Part shown: piece after piece, positions 19,101-28,172 of the stretch
How the letters are laid out: each line of letters opens with the position of its first letter
Position numbering within the stretch: position 1 is the first letter of the stretch
The notes under the pieces: model-generated
Told to the model about the DNA's origin: nothing
Databases searched by the model: none
Seen by the model: only the letters and a program-made list of their open reading frames with translations
Assembly (NCBI RefSeq): GCF_000971975.1
Contig: NZ_KQ040778.1
Coordinates: 186,001-250,000, forward strand
Source of the DNA: Paenibacillus algorifonticola
GTDB lineage: Bacteria > Bacillota > Bacilli > Paenibacillales > Paenibacillaceae
Length of the DNA stretch: 64,000 nt
Direction: 5' to 3'
Translations under genes and position numbers: made by a program

Positions 19101-20186
19101 ATGAAGAGAGCATTCAATTTTAATGCAGGACCGGCCGCTTTACCGCTCGAAGTACTTGAGCAGGCTCAGCAGCAATTCGTAGAGTATCAAGGCGCGGGCA
19201 TGTCCATTATGGAAATGTCGCACCGCAGCGAGCTGTATGAGCAAGTTAACAATGAGACGCAGGCTCTTTTTCGCGAAATTTACGGCATTCCTGACAATTA
19301 TCATGTTCTGCTGCTGCAAGGCGGCGCAAGCACGCAATTTGCAACCATTCCAATGAATTTCCTCACCCCAGACAAAGTTGGCGCTTATGTGATGACTGGC
19401 GCATGGGCAGAGAAAGCAATCAAGGAAGCGAAGCTTGTTGGCGAGACAGCGGTAGCTGCTACTTCAGAAGCTCACAAGTTCAACCGCATTCCGGCACTTT
19501 CCGACATTCAGCTGCCTGATCAAGCCGCTTATTTACACATTACGACAAATGAGACGATTGGCGGTACACAATTTGCTGAATTCCCGCAAACGGGCAATGT
19601 TCCGCTAATTGCGGACATGTCGAGTGATATTTTGAGCCGTCCGGTCGATGTCAGCCAGTTTGGACTGATTTATGCAGGAGCTCAGAAAAACCTCGGTCCT
19701 TCGGGCGTAACGGTTGTTATCGTACGTGATGATCTCGTCAAAGAAAGCCCTAAGACGATTCCAGCTATTTTCCGCTATGATACACATGTGAAAGCAGGCT
19801 CGCTGTACAATACGCCGCCTTCCTTCTCGGTCTATATGGTCAATCTGGTACTGAAATGGATTAAAGCAAGAGGCGGAGTTGCACAAATCAATCAGTACAA
19901 CCGTGACAAAACAAAGCTCATTTACGATACGATTGATCAAAGTGGCGGTTTCTATTATGGCTTTGCTGCTCCGGAAAGCCGTTCGCTCATGAACATTACA
20001 TTCCGCCTGCAGGATGCAGAGCTTGAGAAGAAATTTATTAAGCAATCTGAAGCAGAAGGTTTTGTTGGCCTGAAAGGACACCGTGATGTTGGCGGGCTTC
20101 GCGCTTCGACTTACAATGCGGTTCCACTGGAAAGCTGCAAGGCGCTTGCTGAATTTATGGCAGAATTCCAAAAAAACAACGGTTAA
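19101..20186 (+). CDS. serC: phosphoserine aminotransferase
   Basis: PLP enzyme of serine synthesis that converts 3-phosphohydroxypyruvate to phosphoserine. 361 residues; start FNFNAGPAALP, MSIMEMSHRS, LLQGGASTQF, the PLP lysine in YAGAQKNLGPSG, and ASTYNAVP near the C-terminus. ATG 19101 is chosen because AAAGGTGG precedes it and the product begins MKRAFNFNAGP as in the family; an in-frame ATG at 19071 would start inside the transcript leader. It is a single-gene unit. Confidence 0.97.
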   Translation: MKRAFNFNAGPAALPLEVLEQAQQQFVEYQGAGMSIMEMSHRSELYEQVNNETQALFREIYGIPDNYHVLLLQGGASTQFATIPMNFLTPDKVGAYVMTGAWAEKAIKEAKLVGETAVAATSEAHKFNRIPALSDIQLPDQAAYLHITTNETIGGTQFAEFPQTGNVPLIADMSSDILSRPVDVSQFGLIYAGAQKNLGPSGVTVVIVRDDLVKESPKTIPAIFRYDTHVKAGSLYNTPPSFSVYMVNLVLKWIKARGGVAQINQYNRDKTKLIYDTIDQSGGFYYGFAAPESRSLMNITFRLQDAELEKKFIKQSEAEGFVGLKGHRDVGGLRASTYNAVPLESCKALAEFMAEFQKNNG

Positions 20187-20215
20187 TCGCTGCTCCCAGT
20201 GATTAAATGATAGAA

Positions 20216-20260
20216 AAACCGCCCGCACCTTTCGCTTATGAAAGGAACGGGCGGTTCTTT
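20216..20260. terminator. bidirectional terminator between serC and a response regulator
   Basis: AACCGCCCG pairs with CGGGCGGTT, with an inner CCTTTC/GAAAGG stem; T-rich after the plus-strand arm and after the minus-strand arm (AAAAA on plus). Confidence 0.88.
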
Positions 20261-20267
20261 CGTGTAA

Positions 20268-20987
20268 TTAGGCAAGTGTTTGCTCCAGAGCACTGGGGCC
20301 GTGCAGCTTGTAGCCTACGTTACGAACGGTCATGATATATTCGGGGGTTCGGGCATTTTTTTCGATTTTATCGCGGAGATGGCTAATATGGACGTCTACG
20401 ATACGGGTATCGCCGAGGAAGTGATAGTCCCATACACCATGAAGCAGCTGCTGGCGGCTCAGCACCTTGCCTTTATGCTTGCAGAGGAAGACGAGCAGCT
20501 CAAATTCCTTCGGCGTCAGCTCAATCAGCTTGCCGTCAATCAGCACCTCTCGCTCATCGGGACGAACCGACATGCGGCCAATGTCGATGGCGCTTGAAGG
20601 TGCTGCGCCGGGCAGCGATTGCAGCCTGCGGAAAATCGCCTGAATGCGCGAGATCAGCTCCTGCGGGCTAAAAGGCTTGGTCATATAATCGTCAGCTCCG
20701 TTATCGAGGCCCGCGATTTTATCGGTAACATCCTGCAGGGCGGTCAGCATGACGATGGGAACGGCGTTGTTTTGCTTGCGCAGCTCGCGGCATACTTGGA
20801 TGCCATCCATTTTCGGCAGCATTAAATCAAGAACGATGAGATCCGGTCGAAAGGGGCGCAGCATATCAAAAACGGCTTCTCCGTCATCTACGCATCTGAC
20901 GTCGTATCCGGCTAGCTTCAGGTTGAATTCAATCAGCATGGAGATGGAGGGCTCGTCATCGACGACGAGAATTTTCTTTTTCAACAT
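20268..20987 (-). CDS. OmpR/PhoP-family response regulator, orphan
   Basis: 239 residues. Receiver with VVDDEPS, Asp in LIVLDLMLPKMDG, Lys in YMTKPFSPQELISR; winged helix with LTPKEFELLVFLCKHKGKVLSR and TVRNVGYKLH. It resembles PhoP-type regulators. No kinase gene is adjacent, so its partner must be elsewhere. It converges with serC and shares the terminator. Confidence 0.92.
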   Translation of the reverse strand: MLKKKILVVDDEPSISMLIEFNLKLAGYDVRCVDDGEAVFDMLRPFRPDLIVLDLMLPKMDGIQVCRELRKQNNAVPIVMLTALQDVTDKIAGLDNGADDYMTKPFSPQELISRIQAIFRRLQSLPGAAPSSAIDIGRMSVRPDEREVLIDGKLIELTPKEFELLVFLCKHKGKVLSRQQLLHGVWDYHFLGDTRIVDVHISHLRDKIEKNARTPEYIMTVRNVGYKLHGPSALEQTLA

Positions 20988-21164
20988 GTTGTCTTATTAA
21001 GCCTCCCTTATCCTTAACATGTCTTTGCTCATGACTACATTATGAAGATAGACGTTCAAGCAGGGATTAAGAGTACGTTAACGGGATGTAAAATTTCATT
21101 CCTATTTTAAATAAAATAGTAATTCATGTATAATAGGCAAGGGACAAGGGGTGACAACAAGAAG

Positions 21165-21629
21165 ATGGCATTTCATATTGTGTTAGTAGAACCGGAAATA
21201 CCCGCTAACACGGGCAATATTGCACGGACATGTGCGGCAACAGGTGCGCATCTGCATCTGGTGCGTCCGCTAGGCTTCCAAACGGATGACAAGACGCTGA
21301 AGCGGGCGGGCCTGGATTATTGGCATGCGGTTCATGTCGAGTACCATGATTCCTTTCAGGAGCTGCAGGAGCAGTATGCTGATGGGCGGTATTTCTATGC
21401 CAGCACGCGAGCGGTCAAAGCCTATAATGAGTTTCAGTATCAGGATGGGGATTTTTTCGTATTCGGCAAGGAAACGAAAGGTCTGCCTCAAGAGCTGATT
21501 GAGGCGAATTTAAGTACATGCATTCGGATGCCAATGACGGATAAGGTCAGATCGCTTAATTTATCCAATTCGGCGGCAATCATCGTGTACGAAGCGCTTA
21601 AACAGAACGATTTTCCCGGACTGTCTTAA
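21165..21629 (+). CDS. trmL: tRNA (cytidine(34)-2'-O)-methyltransferase
   Basis: 154 residues, a minimal SPOUT methyltransferase that modifies the wobble base of tRNA-Leu. Motifs: PEIPANTGNIARTCAATGA at the N-terminus, LVRPLGF, FGKETKGLP and the knotted SAM-binding end MPMTDKVRSLNLSNSAAI. ATG 21165 is preferred to 21126 because AAGGGGTGA lies ahead and homologues begin MAFHIVLVEPEIP. Confidence 0.95.
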   Translation: MAFHIVLVEPEIPANTGNIARTCAATGAHLHLVRPLGFQTDDKTLKRAGLDYWHAVHVEYHDSFQELQEQYADGRYFYASTRAVKAYNEFQYQDGDFFVFGKETKGLPQELIEANLSTCIRMPMTDKVRSLNLSNSAAIIVYEALKQNDFPGLS

Positions 21630-21806
21630 AATAGAGGCGGCGTACGAACTGTTTTTGCTCTTGCAGATTCAAAGCATGGCGGCATGGTGAAGGATTTACT
21701 AAAGAGACAATCAGAATGGGGAAACAGAGGCAGAGCGTTAAGGCAATGAACTGTCGGGGTTTCACGAAAATGGCTTGCAAACTAGACACAGGAGAGGTGA
21801 ACAACG

Positions 21807-22055
21807 ATGAAACCAGCAGGTGTAGTAAGAAAAGTAGATCAACTCGGACGTATCGTTCTTCCAAAATCGTTGCGTAAACGTTACCAGATGAATGAGGGAG
21901 ATCCGGTTGAAATTTTAGTGCAGGGCGACCATATTATTTTGGAGCGTTACCGTCCGAAATGTGTGTTCTGCGGTTCAATGGAAGAAGTACGCGAGTTTAA
22001 AGAACGTTTTTTATGCGGCGTTTGTGTGGCTGAAATGAGCCAGCTCGCCCGCTAA
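21807..22055 (+). CDS. abrB: AbrB-family regulator with a C-terminal CxxC pair
   Basis: 82 residues. The N-terminal swapped-hairpin DNA-binding domain (VRKVDQLGRIVLPKSLRK, EGDPVEILVQGDHIIL) is very close to B. subtilis AbrB, the transition-state repressor. The C-terminal part differs: CVFC (Cys52, Cys55) and CGVC (Cys70, Cys73) form a likely zinc site. A strong ribosome site (GGAGAGGTG) precedes it. Single-gene unit with its own terminator. The target genes cannot be told from the sequence. Confidence 0.9.
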   Translation: MKPAGVVRKVDQLGRIVLPKSLRKRYQMNEGDPVEILVQGDHIILERYRPKCVFCGSMEEVREFKERFLCGVCVAEMSQLAR

Positions 22056-22094
22056 CCTCATACATGCTTAATAAGTAGTAAATAAGTACGAACA

Positions 22095-22153
22095 AAAAGA
22101 AGCTTCCCCATGGAGCAGCGCAGCTGCATTCCTTCGGAGAAGCTTCTTTTTAG
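22095..22153. terminator. bidirectional terminator after abrB
   Basis: AAAAAGAAGCTTC pairs with GAAGCTTCTTTTT around an imperfect inner stem; serves abrB and the minus-strand mini-gene. Confidence 0.85.
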
Positions 22154-22171
22154 GTAAACTGATGGTTCAGC

Positions 22172-22270
22172 TTACAGGCCTTTGGTTTTGTCATCGTTGT
22201 AAGAAGACGTGAACATAGCCGTCAAAAACAAGACGAATACAGTCATTACAATAATGAATGTGATGGACAT
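22172..22270 (-). CDS. 32-residue single-span membrane peptide
   Basis: ORF MSITFIIVMTVFVLFLTAMF then a polar tail SSYNDDKTKGL. It is preceded by GGAGGTGCC at proper spacing, and the hydrophobic stretch of about 18 residues fits one membrane helix. It is too short for family recognition. The good ribosome site and the terminator behind it support a real gene. Confidence 0.6.
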   Translation of the reverse strand: MSITFIIVMTVFVLFLTAMFTSSYNDDKTKGL

Positions 22271-22409
22271 TAATGGCACCTCCAAAATCCTCATGCAACT
22301 GTTTTCATTATACCCAACCTGCTCGAAAAAGAAAACTTTAAATATGGGCTGTACCTTGATAACATAGAGCTATAAGCGTTAAAGCTTGCATCTTAGGAGG
22401 AGTCGAACC

Positions 22410-23609
22410 ATGGATTACCGTTTTTCATCACGAGTGACCGCTCTCAAATCATCGGTCGTAAGAGATATTCTCAAGCTGACGCAAGGCAAGGATATGATTT
22501 CATTCGCAGGCGGGCTGCCGGCCGAGGAGCTGTTTCCGGTGCAGGCTATTCGCGAAGCTGCCGATCGGGTGTTTACGAAGGGCGCAAGCGCTATGCAATA
22601 CGGATTGACCGAGGGCTATTTGCCGCTGCGTGAGCAGCTGTGCGAGCGTATGGGGCACAAGGGCATGAACGTGCGCCCTGACGAAATGCTGCTGACGACA
22701 GGCTCCCAGCAGGCGATCAGCCTCATTGTTGAAGTGCTGACCGAGCCTGGCGATACGATATTGGTGGAAAGGCCGACTTATCTTGCATGCTTGCAGGTGT
22801 TTGAGATGAACGGCTTAAATGTCATTGCTGCGGAAAGCGATGAGCATGGCATCGTGGCGGAGGATGCGGAGCGGCTCATTCGCGAGCATCGTCCAAAGCT
22901 TGTGTATGCCGTGCCTACATTCGGCAATCCGACGGGCCGCGTCTGGAGCACGGAGCGCAGACAACAGCTGCTTGAGATTTGCAGCTCTTATGGTGTGCCG
23001 ATATTGGAAGATGATCCATATGGTGAAATAAAATATGATGTAAATGCGGTTTATCCGACATTGTTTGCGCTTGATCAGCAAGCGGGCCGTTCAGGCTCGG
23101 TTATTTATACGAGCACGTTTTCTAAGACGGTAGCTCCGGGACTGCGCACAGGTTGGGCAATGGGGCCAGCGGAAGTCATTGCGATGATGGCTAAAGCGAA
23201 GCAGGCGGCAGATTTGCATTCCAGCGCGATTGACCAGCAAATCGTCAGCGAGCTGTTGGATAGCTTCCCGCTGGATGAGCATATTAAAGTTATCTCTGCT
23301 TCTTACGGCGAGCGGATGCGCGAAATGCAAGGGCTGCTGGCGGGGCAGCATATTGAAGGATTGCGCTGGATTGAGCCGAAGGGCGGCATGTTCCTATGGC
23401 TGGAGCTGCCGGAGGGGCTTGATGCGGAGGCGCTCCTCCGCGCCTCCGTGCAGAAGGGCGTCGCTTTCGTGCCGGGAAGCTCCTTCTACGCTTATGATCC
23501 ACAGCGAAATACGGCGCGGCTTAACTTTACCTATAACATCGGTGCCAAAACGGCGCTCGGTGTAGAGCGCTTCGCAGAAGCGATCCGCGAGTTTACGGCC
23601 CGCTCCTAA
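22410..23609 (+). CDS. PLP-dependent aminotransferase, class I/II (2-aminoadipate/AraT-like)
   Basis: 399 residues. Fold type I aminotransferase of the group that includes LysN and the catalytic domain of MocR proteins, but with no HTH domain. Motifs: SFAGGLPAEELFP, QYGLTEGYLPLRE, TTGSQQAISL, VPTFGNPTGR, EDDPYGE, and the PLP lysine in YTSTFSKTVAPGLRTGW; the C-terminus has the Arg-binding ARLNFT. ATG 22410 follows AGGAGGAG. Amino donor and acceptor cannot be told; aromatic amino acid or 2-aminoadipate transamination is likely by family. Confidence 0.9.
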   Translation: MDYRFSSRVTALKSSVVRDILKLTQGKDMISFAGGLPAEELFPVQAIREAADRVFTKGASAMQYGLTEGYLPLREQLCERMGHKGMNVRPDEMLLTTGSQQAISLIVEVLTEPGDTILVERPTYLACLQVFEMNGLNVIAAESDEHGIVAEDAERLIREHRPKLVYAVPTFGNPTGRVWSTERRQQLLEICSSYGVPILEDDPYGEIKYDVNAVYPTLFALDQQAGRSGSVIYTSTFSKTVAPGLRTGWAMGPAEVIAMMAKAKQAADLHSSAIDQQIVSELLDSFPLDEHIKVISASYGERMREMQGLLAGQHIEGLRWIEPKGGMFLWLELPEGLDAEALLRASVQKGVAFVPGSSFYAYDPQRNTARLNFTYNIGAKTALGVERFAEAIREFTARS

Positions 23610-23653
23610 CACAGCAGCTCACAGCAGGCGTTGAGATTGCGGTCGCCTGCCCT

Positions 23654-24484
23654 TTAACGGGAGGATGAGCGCCGTTTGCGAGGACGGCGGGAAGGGCGAG
23701 AGGCCAAAGACGTTTGCGATTCGATTGGCGCAGCAGGGGCATTTTGCCCCGCCTGGCTGCCCGGCAAAGCGGCAACCCAATCGGCGATGACATCGGCGTA
23801 TTCGGTCAAGGCGGCTGCTCCGGCGGGGAGCAGCCGATATTTTCCGCGCTGCTGGCGCTCGAACCAGCCGTAGTAGTTGTCGCGCAGCACAGCGCCGCTG
23901 CGCGGGAAGCTCGTCACCGCAGCAACCTGGCTGGGTGATTGCGCCTCCTCCTGCCGCTGGAGCGCGTAGGCGCAGCGCAGCGCCTTCTCGCGATAGGCGG
24001 TCACCAGCTTGCGGCCGGTACTGCCGCCCACATTATAGTCGCCGCTGCGCTCGCGAAATTCAAGAAGCAGCCTAGCCTGCTTCTTGCGGCGTGTTCCGCG
24101 CTGCGGCGCCTCGCCAGGCTCGCATAGCACATCAATGACAGGCGCCTTCGTCTTGAAGAAGGTGACGGTCATAAGGCCGATGCCGAGCATGCGGCACAGC
24201 TCGGTAATTTCACCGAAGCGCTGGTTGTGCGCGCCGCTTTTTTTACGATTGCGCTCTACCACGAGCACAACCTGATCATTTATACGAAGGCGTTCAATCC
24301 CCTGCAGCAGCAGGGCGAGATTGAACGTCTTTTTCATTTCCACGATAATGGTTTCTTCGGTATCGGCGTGCATCGCAACGAGATCGCAGTGCAGCACCTC
24401 GCTTTTGACGACGAAGCCGCGCGCTTCATAATAAGCTTTTATCGGCTGGTAAAGCTCCTCTTCCTTATTTACTGCCACGTGCAT
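23654..24484 (-). CDS. DUF2161 protein, PD-(D/E)XK nuclease-like
   Basis: 276 residues. The N-terminal part carries the nuclease-fold pattern YQPIKAYYEARGFVVKSEV, HCDLVAM (Asp) and IIVEMKK (E-x-K), typical of DUF2161, a predicted PD-(D/E)XK phosphodiesterase. A central helical part and an Arg/Ser-rich C-terminal tail (SRPSRRPRKRRSSSR) follow, the latter perhaps nucleic-acid binding. The 3' half is GC-richer than its neighbours. Function is unknown; no restriction partner is nearby. It converges with the aminotransferase gene. Confidence 0.8.
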   Translation of the reverse strand: MHVAVNKEEELYQPIKAYYEARGFVVKSEVLHCDLVAMHADTEETIIVEMKKTFNLALLLQGIERLRINDQVVLVVERNRKKSGAHNQRFGEITELCRMLGIGLMTVTFFKTKAPVIDVLCEPGEAPQRGTRRKKQARLLLEFRERSGDYNVGGSTGRKLVTAYREKALRCAYALQRQEEAQSPSQVAAVTSFPRSGAVLRDNYYGWFERQQRGKYRLLPAGAAALTEYADVIADWVAALPGSQAGQNAPAAPIESQTSLASRPSRRPRKRRSSSR

Positions 24485-24747
24485 TCCCCCACTTTCTTCT
24501 AACTATTATAACAAAGGATATGGAGCGCGGGCAGATCGATTCTATTTGTCCAAGCAAAGCTGCGCTGCAAGCGAACTTGTCGTAATATGCATGATTACCG
24601 CCTAAAATAGTGGTCAATTTCCACGCGGAATAAGCATAGACATGTAATACTTCAATAAAATTTGTTCCACTCGCTAAGGTTCTTTCGAGTAAATGCCGAG
24701 CGAAGTGAAAAATTGCGTATTGCGGAAGCGATGGGAGGAGGCACGGC

Positions 24748-26643
24748 ATGGACATTTTCAAGCGAATATCGGAGTATCAAGCAGAGAGTGAGAAGCTGGC
24801 CTGGAGTGGATCTTTCAAGGATTATATTGAACTGCTGAGACAGGATCCATCCACGGCCATGACGGCGCACGCGCGTGTCTATGAAATGATTGAATCCTAT
24901 GGGGTCGAGGAGAGGGATGGGAAGAAGCGGTACAAATTTTTCGAGCAGGAAATTTATGGGCTGGACCGCTCTGTTGAAAAGCTGGTGGAGGAATATTTCC
25001 ACTCCTCGGCGCGAAGGCTCGATGTGCGCAAACGGATTTTGCTTCTAATGGGTCCTGTCAGTGGCGGGAAATCGACGCTGGTTACGATGCTCAAAAAGGG
25101 GCTTGAGAAATATTCCAGAACGAAGCGCGGCGCCGTCTATGCGATTAAAGGCTGCCCGATGCACGAAGAGCCGCTGCATCTCATTCCGCATGAGCTGAGA
25201 GGCGAGATTGAGCAGGAGATTGGGGTAAGAATCGAAGGAAATCTATGCCCATCCTGCCAGATGAGGCTGCAAACGGAATACGGCGGCGATATTCAAAATG
25301 TTCAGGTGGAGCGTGTATTCATCTCTGAGGATAACCGCGTCGGTATCGGTACGTTTAGTCCATCCGATCCGAAATCACAGGACATTGCCGATCTCACCGG
25401 CAGCATCGATTTTTCCACGATTACGGAATTTGGCTCGGAATCCGATCCGCGGGCTTATCGCTTTGATGGTGAGTTGAACAAGGCGAACCGGGGGCTTATG
25501 GAGTTTCAGGAGATGCTGAAATGCGACGAAAAGTTTTTGTGGAACCTGCTGTCCTTAACGCAGGAGGGCAATTTTAAAGCGGGACGGTTTGCGCTCATTT
25601 CTGCTGACGAATTAATTATTGCCCACACGAACGAGACGGAGTACAAATCCTTCATTAGCAATAAGAAAAATGAAGCGCTCCAGTCGCGGATGATCGTCAT
25701 GCCGATTCCGTACAACCTGAAAGTGTCTGAGGAAGAAAAAATTTATACGAAGCTCATTGGCCAGAGCGACATGAAGCATATTCATATTGCGCCGCATGCT
25801 TTGCGAGCTGCTGCTATTTTCTCCATACTTACCCGTCTGAAGGAGACGAAGAAGCAGGGTATGGATTTGGTGAAGAAGATGCGGATGTACGACGGCGAGG
25901 AAATCGAAGGCTTCAAGGATGCCGATCTCAAGGAAATGCAAACCGAATATACCGAGGAGGGCATGTCTGGCATCGATCCCCGCTATGTCATCAACCGGAT
26001 TTCGAGCGCACTCATCAAGCAGGATATGCAGTGCATTAATGCGCTCGATGTGCTTCGCGGCTTGAAGGACGGCCTCGACCAGCATCCATCCATTACGAAG
26101 GAGGAGCGGGAGCGTTATTTGAACTTTATTTCGGTTGCGCGCAAGGAATACGATGGTCTGGCCAAAAAAGAAATTCAGAAGGCCTTCGTCTATTCCTACG
26201 AGGAGTCGGCGCGTACGCTGTTCGAAAACTACCTCGACAACATCGAGGCTTATTGCAACTGGGCCAAAATTAAGGACCCGCTCACCGGCGAGGAGCTTGA
26301 TCCGGATGAGCGCCTGATGCGTTCCATTGAGGAGCAGATCGGCGTTTCTGAAAATGCGAAAAAAGCGTTCCGCGAAGAAATTTTGATTCGCATCTCGTCC
26401 TATTCCCGCAAAGGGAAAAAATTCGATTTCACCAGCCATGAGCGGCTGCGTGAAGCGGTGGAGAAGAAACTGTTCACGGATCTTAAGGACATCGTGAAAA
26501 TTACGACCTCCACGAAGACGCCGGATGAAATCCAGCTCAAGCGGATTAATGAAGTGACGAAGCGGTTAATTGATGAGCACGGCTATTGCCCGGTATGTGC
26601 CAATGAGCTGCTGCGTTATGTAGGCAGCCTGCTGAATCGCTAA
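24748..26643 (+). CDS. prkA: PrkA serine protein kinase
   Basis: 631 residues, identical in length to B. subtilis PrkA. It has an AAA-like module with the P-loop GPVSGGKST (about 102-110) and a C-terminal kinase-like region. In Bacillus it acts in the mother cell during sporulation; elsewhere it sits with yeaH/yhbH and spoVR. Here spoVR lies 9 kb away on the other strand and yhbH is absent from the window. The ribosome site is GGAGGAGG. It is followed by a strong terminator. Confidence 0.96.
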   Translation: MDIFKRISEYQAESEKLAWSGSFKDYIELLRQDPSTAMTAHARVYEMIESYGVEERDGKKRYKFFEQEIYGLDRSVEKLVEEYFHSSARRLDVRKRILLLMGPVSGGKSTLVTMLKKGLEKYSRTKRGAVYAIKGCPMHEEPLHLIPHELRGEIEQEIGVRIEGNLCPSCQMRLQTEYGGDIQNVQVERVFISEDNRVGIGTFSPSDPKSQDIADLTGSIDFSTITEFGSESDPRAYRFDGELNKANRGLMEFQEMLKCDEKFLWNLLSLTQEGNFKAGRFALISADELIIAHTNETEYKSFISNKKNEALQSRMIVMPIPYNLKVSEEEKIYTKLIGQSDMKHIHIAPHALRAAAIFSILTRLKETKKQGMDLVKKMRMYDGEEIEGFKDADLKEMQTEYTEEGMSGIDPRYVINRISSALIKQDMQCINALDVLRGLKDGLDQHPSITKEERERYLNFISVARKEYDGLAKKEIQKAFVYSYEESARTLFENYLDNIEAYCNWAKIKDPLTGEELDPDERLMRSIEEQIGVSENAKKAFREEILIRISSYSRKGKKFDFTSHERLREAVEKKLFTDLKDIVKITTSTKTPDEIQLKRINEVTKRLIDEHGYCPVCANELLRYVGSLLNR

Positions 26644-26666
26644 CGAACAGAATAGGATCGTTACAG

Positions 26667-26703
26667 GAAGTTCGGTGGAGCAGCTGCCCACCGAACTTTT
26701 TGG
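26667..26703 (+). terminator. terminator of prkA
   Basis: AAGTTCGGTGG/CCACCGAACTT hairpin then T5. Confidence 0.92.
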
Positions 26704-26840
26704 CGTTGTCTGGATTAGGATTGAGCGTGAATGAGCTATAATAGGTTGGTAGGACTGGAAAAATGGGACTATAGATTCAGCTTTTCACTCGATTTTTGTA
26801 GAGATCTCGACAAATTCTCTTGAATTATTAAAGAAATGTC

Positions 26841-26867
26841 TACCTATATGAGGCTGAATGCCGATAT
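26841..26867 (+). promoter_or_regulatory. sigma-D-like promoter of the heme sensor gene
   Basis: GCCGATAT at 26860-26867 is the perfect sigma-D -10 octamer. The -35 at the standard 15-base distance is TACC, a 2/4 match to TAAA. The start codon is about 46 bases downstream. Confidence 0.55.
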
Positions 26868-26913
26868 ACTTAATATAGCAGTTGTTATTTATTTAGAGAC
26901 AGGGGGTTTTTCA

Positions 26914-27924
26914 ATGATTAATGTCACAGTGGAACGTAAGCGGCAGCTGGACTATACAGGAATTAAGGAAGCGGATTTGCAGCGGCTTGCGGAGTGCAAG
27001 CCTATTTTTAAGCAGGTAGTCGATGAGGTCGTTGATCGTTTCTATGATAATGTCGGACTCTATCCCGAAATGGTAGCTTTAATGAAGAAATTCAGCAATG
27101 TGGATCGTTTGAAAGGAACGCAGCGCGAATATTGGCTGTCCCTTGCTGACGGTGTTATTGATGAAGCGTTTATTGAGAACCGGATTAAAATTGGGCTAGT
27201 GCATTCCCGAATCGGCCTTACAACCGACTGGTATTTAGGTACATATATGACTTACTTGAACATTGCGACGGATGTATTTGAGCGTGTGCTGCCAGATGGG
27301 TGGAAGCCGGTTATTCACTCACTGTCCAAGATGTTCAATCTGGACTCGCAATTCGTGCTTGAAGCGTATAACCGCGCAGAGCAGACAAAGGTGCAGGAGC
27401 TTGCGGATGAGCGTGCAATTATGCTGTCGACGGTAACGGAAGCGGTGCAGCAGCTGGCTGGTTTGATGGTCGAGCTGGAAGAAGGTGCCCAATCGATTGC
27501 GGCAACGGCGCTGTCTACTTCGGATTCACAAGAGAAAGCGCATTCTTTGCTTGGCGAGCTGCAGGGCGAGCTGGACGGCATTACGGAGATGGGTACGATG
27601 ATTCGGGAAATCGCTGATCAGACGCATTTGCTGGGGCTAAATGCGGCCATTGAAGCAGCAAGAGCGGGAGACCATGGACGGGGCTTCGAGGTTGTTGCCA
27701 ATGAGGTGCGCAAGCTGGCCGCGTCGTCACGTGGAGCACAGGAAACGATTCAAAATAAGCTTAGTGAAATTGAGAAAAAGGTTAATTCGGTTCGCAGAGA
27801 GTCCAATCAGACGTCGGCAGAAGCACGTAATCAGGCGGCGAAATCACAGGAGCTTGCTGCCTTTGTGAAAATGGTCGATGATGTCGCCAAAGATTTGAAC
27901 AAGCTTAATGCAACATCCTCATAG
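26914..27924 (+). CDS. hemAT: globin-coupled heme sensor / soluble chemotaxis transducer (HemAT)
   Basis: 336 residues. An N-terminal globin sensor domain (about 1-165) with the proximal heme His near residue 97 ([11 protein letters not shown]) is joined to a cytoplasmic MCP signalling domain with the hairpin tip [21 protein letters not shown]. It senses oxygen and signals to CheA. It is about 100 residues shorter than B. subtilis HemAT (432), having a shortened helical bundle. ATG 26914 is preferred because AGGGGG precedes it; an in-frame ATG at 26836 would lie upstream of the putative promoter. The sigma-D-like -10 fits chemotaxis control. Confidence 0.9.
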   Translation: MINVTVERKRQLDYTGIKEADLQRLAECKPIFKQVVDEVVDRFYDNVGLYPEMVALMKKFSNVDRLKGTQREYWLSLADGVIDEAFIENRIKIGLVHSRIGLTTDWYLGTYMTYLNIATDVFERVLPDGWKPVIHSLSKMFNLDSQFVLEAYNRAEQTKVQELADERAIMLSTVTEAVQQLAGLMVELEEGAQSIAATALSTSDSQEKAHSLLGELQGELDGITEMGTMIREIADQTHLLGLNAAIEAARAGDHGRGFEVVANEVRKLAASSRGAQETIQNKLSEIEKKVNSVRRESNQTSAEARNQAAKSQELAAFVKMVDDVAKDLNKLNATSS

Positions 27925-27956
27925 GCCGCATTTTATAATAGATAACATTAATAAGG

Positions 27957-27993
27957 AGCCGAGATCCTCGATCATGAGGATTTCGGCTTTTTT
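27957..27993 (+). terminator. terminator after hemAT
   Basis: AGCCGAGATCCTC/GAGGATTTCGGCT hairpin then T6. Confidence 0.9.
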
Positions 27994-28172
27994 ATATGAC
28001 ATATAAGTTGACATGAATATTCGGTTTTAGTATGATTGAGCTACAGAAATGGACGGTTTTATGAAGTTTAACGTCATAAAAACTAACATTAATATGCCGT
28101 TGGATCAAAAATGATCATTATTGTTACAGGTTTTAGATGTAAGGTTGAGCCATCTTGGAGGAGGCGGTTGGC

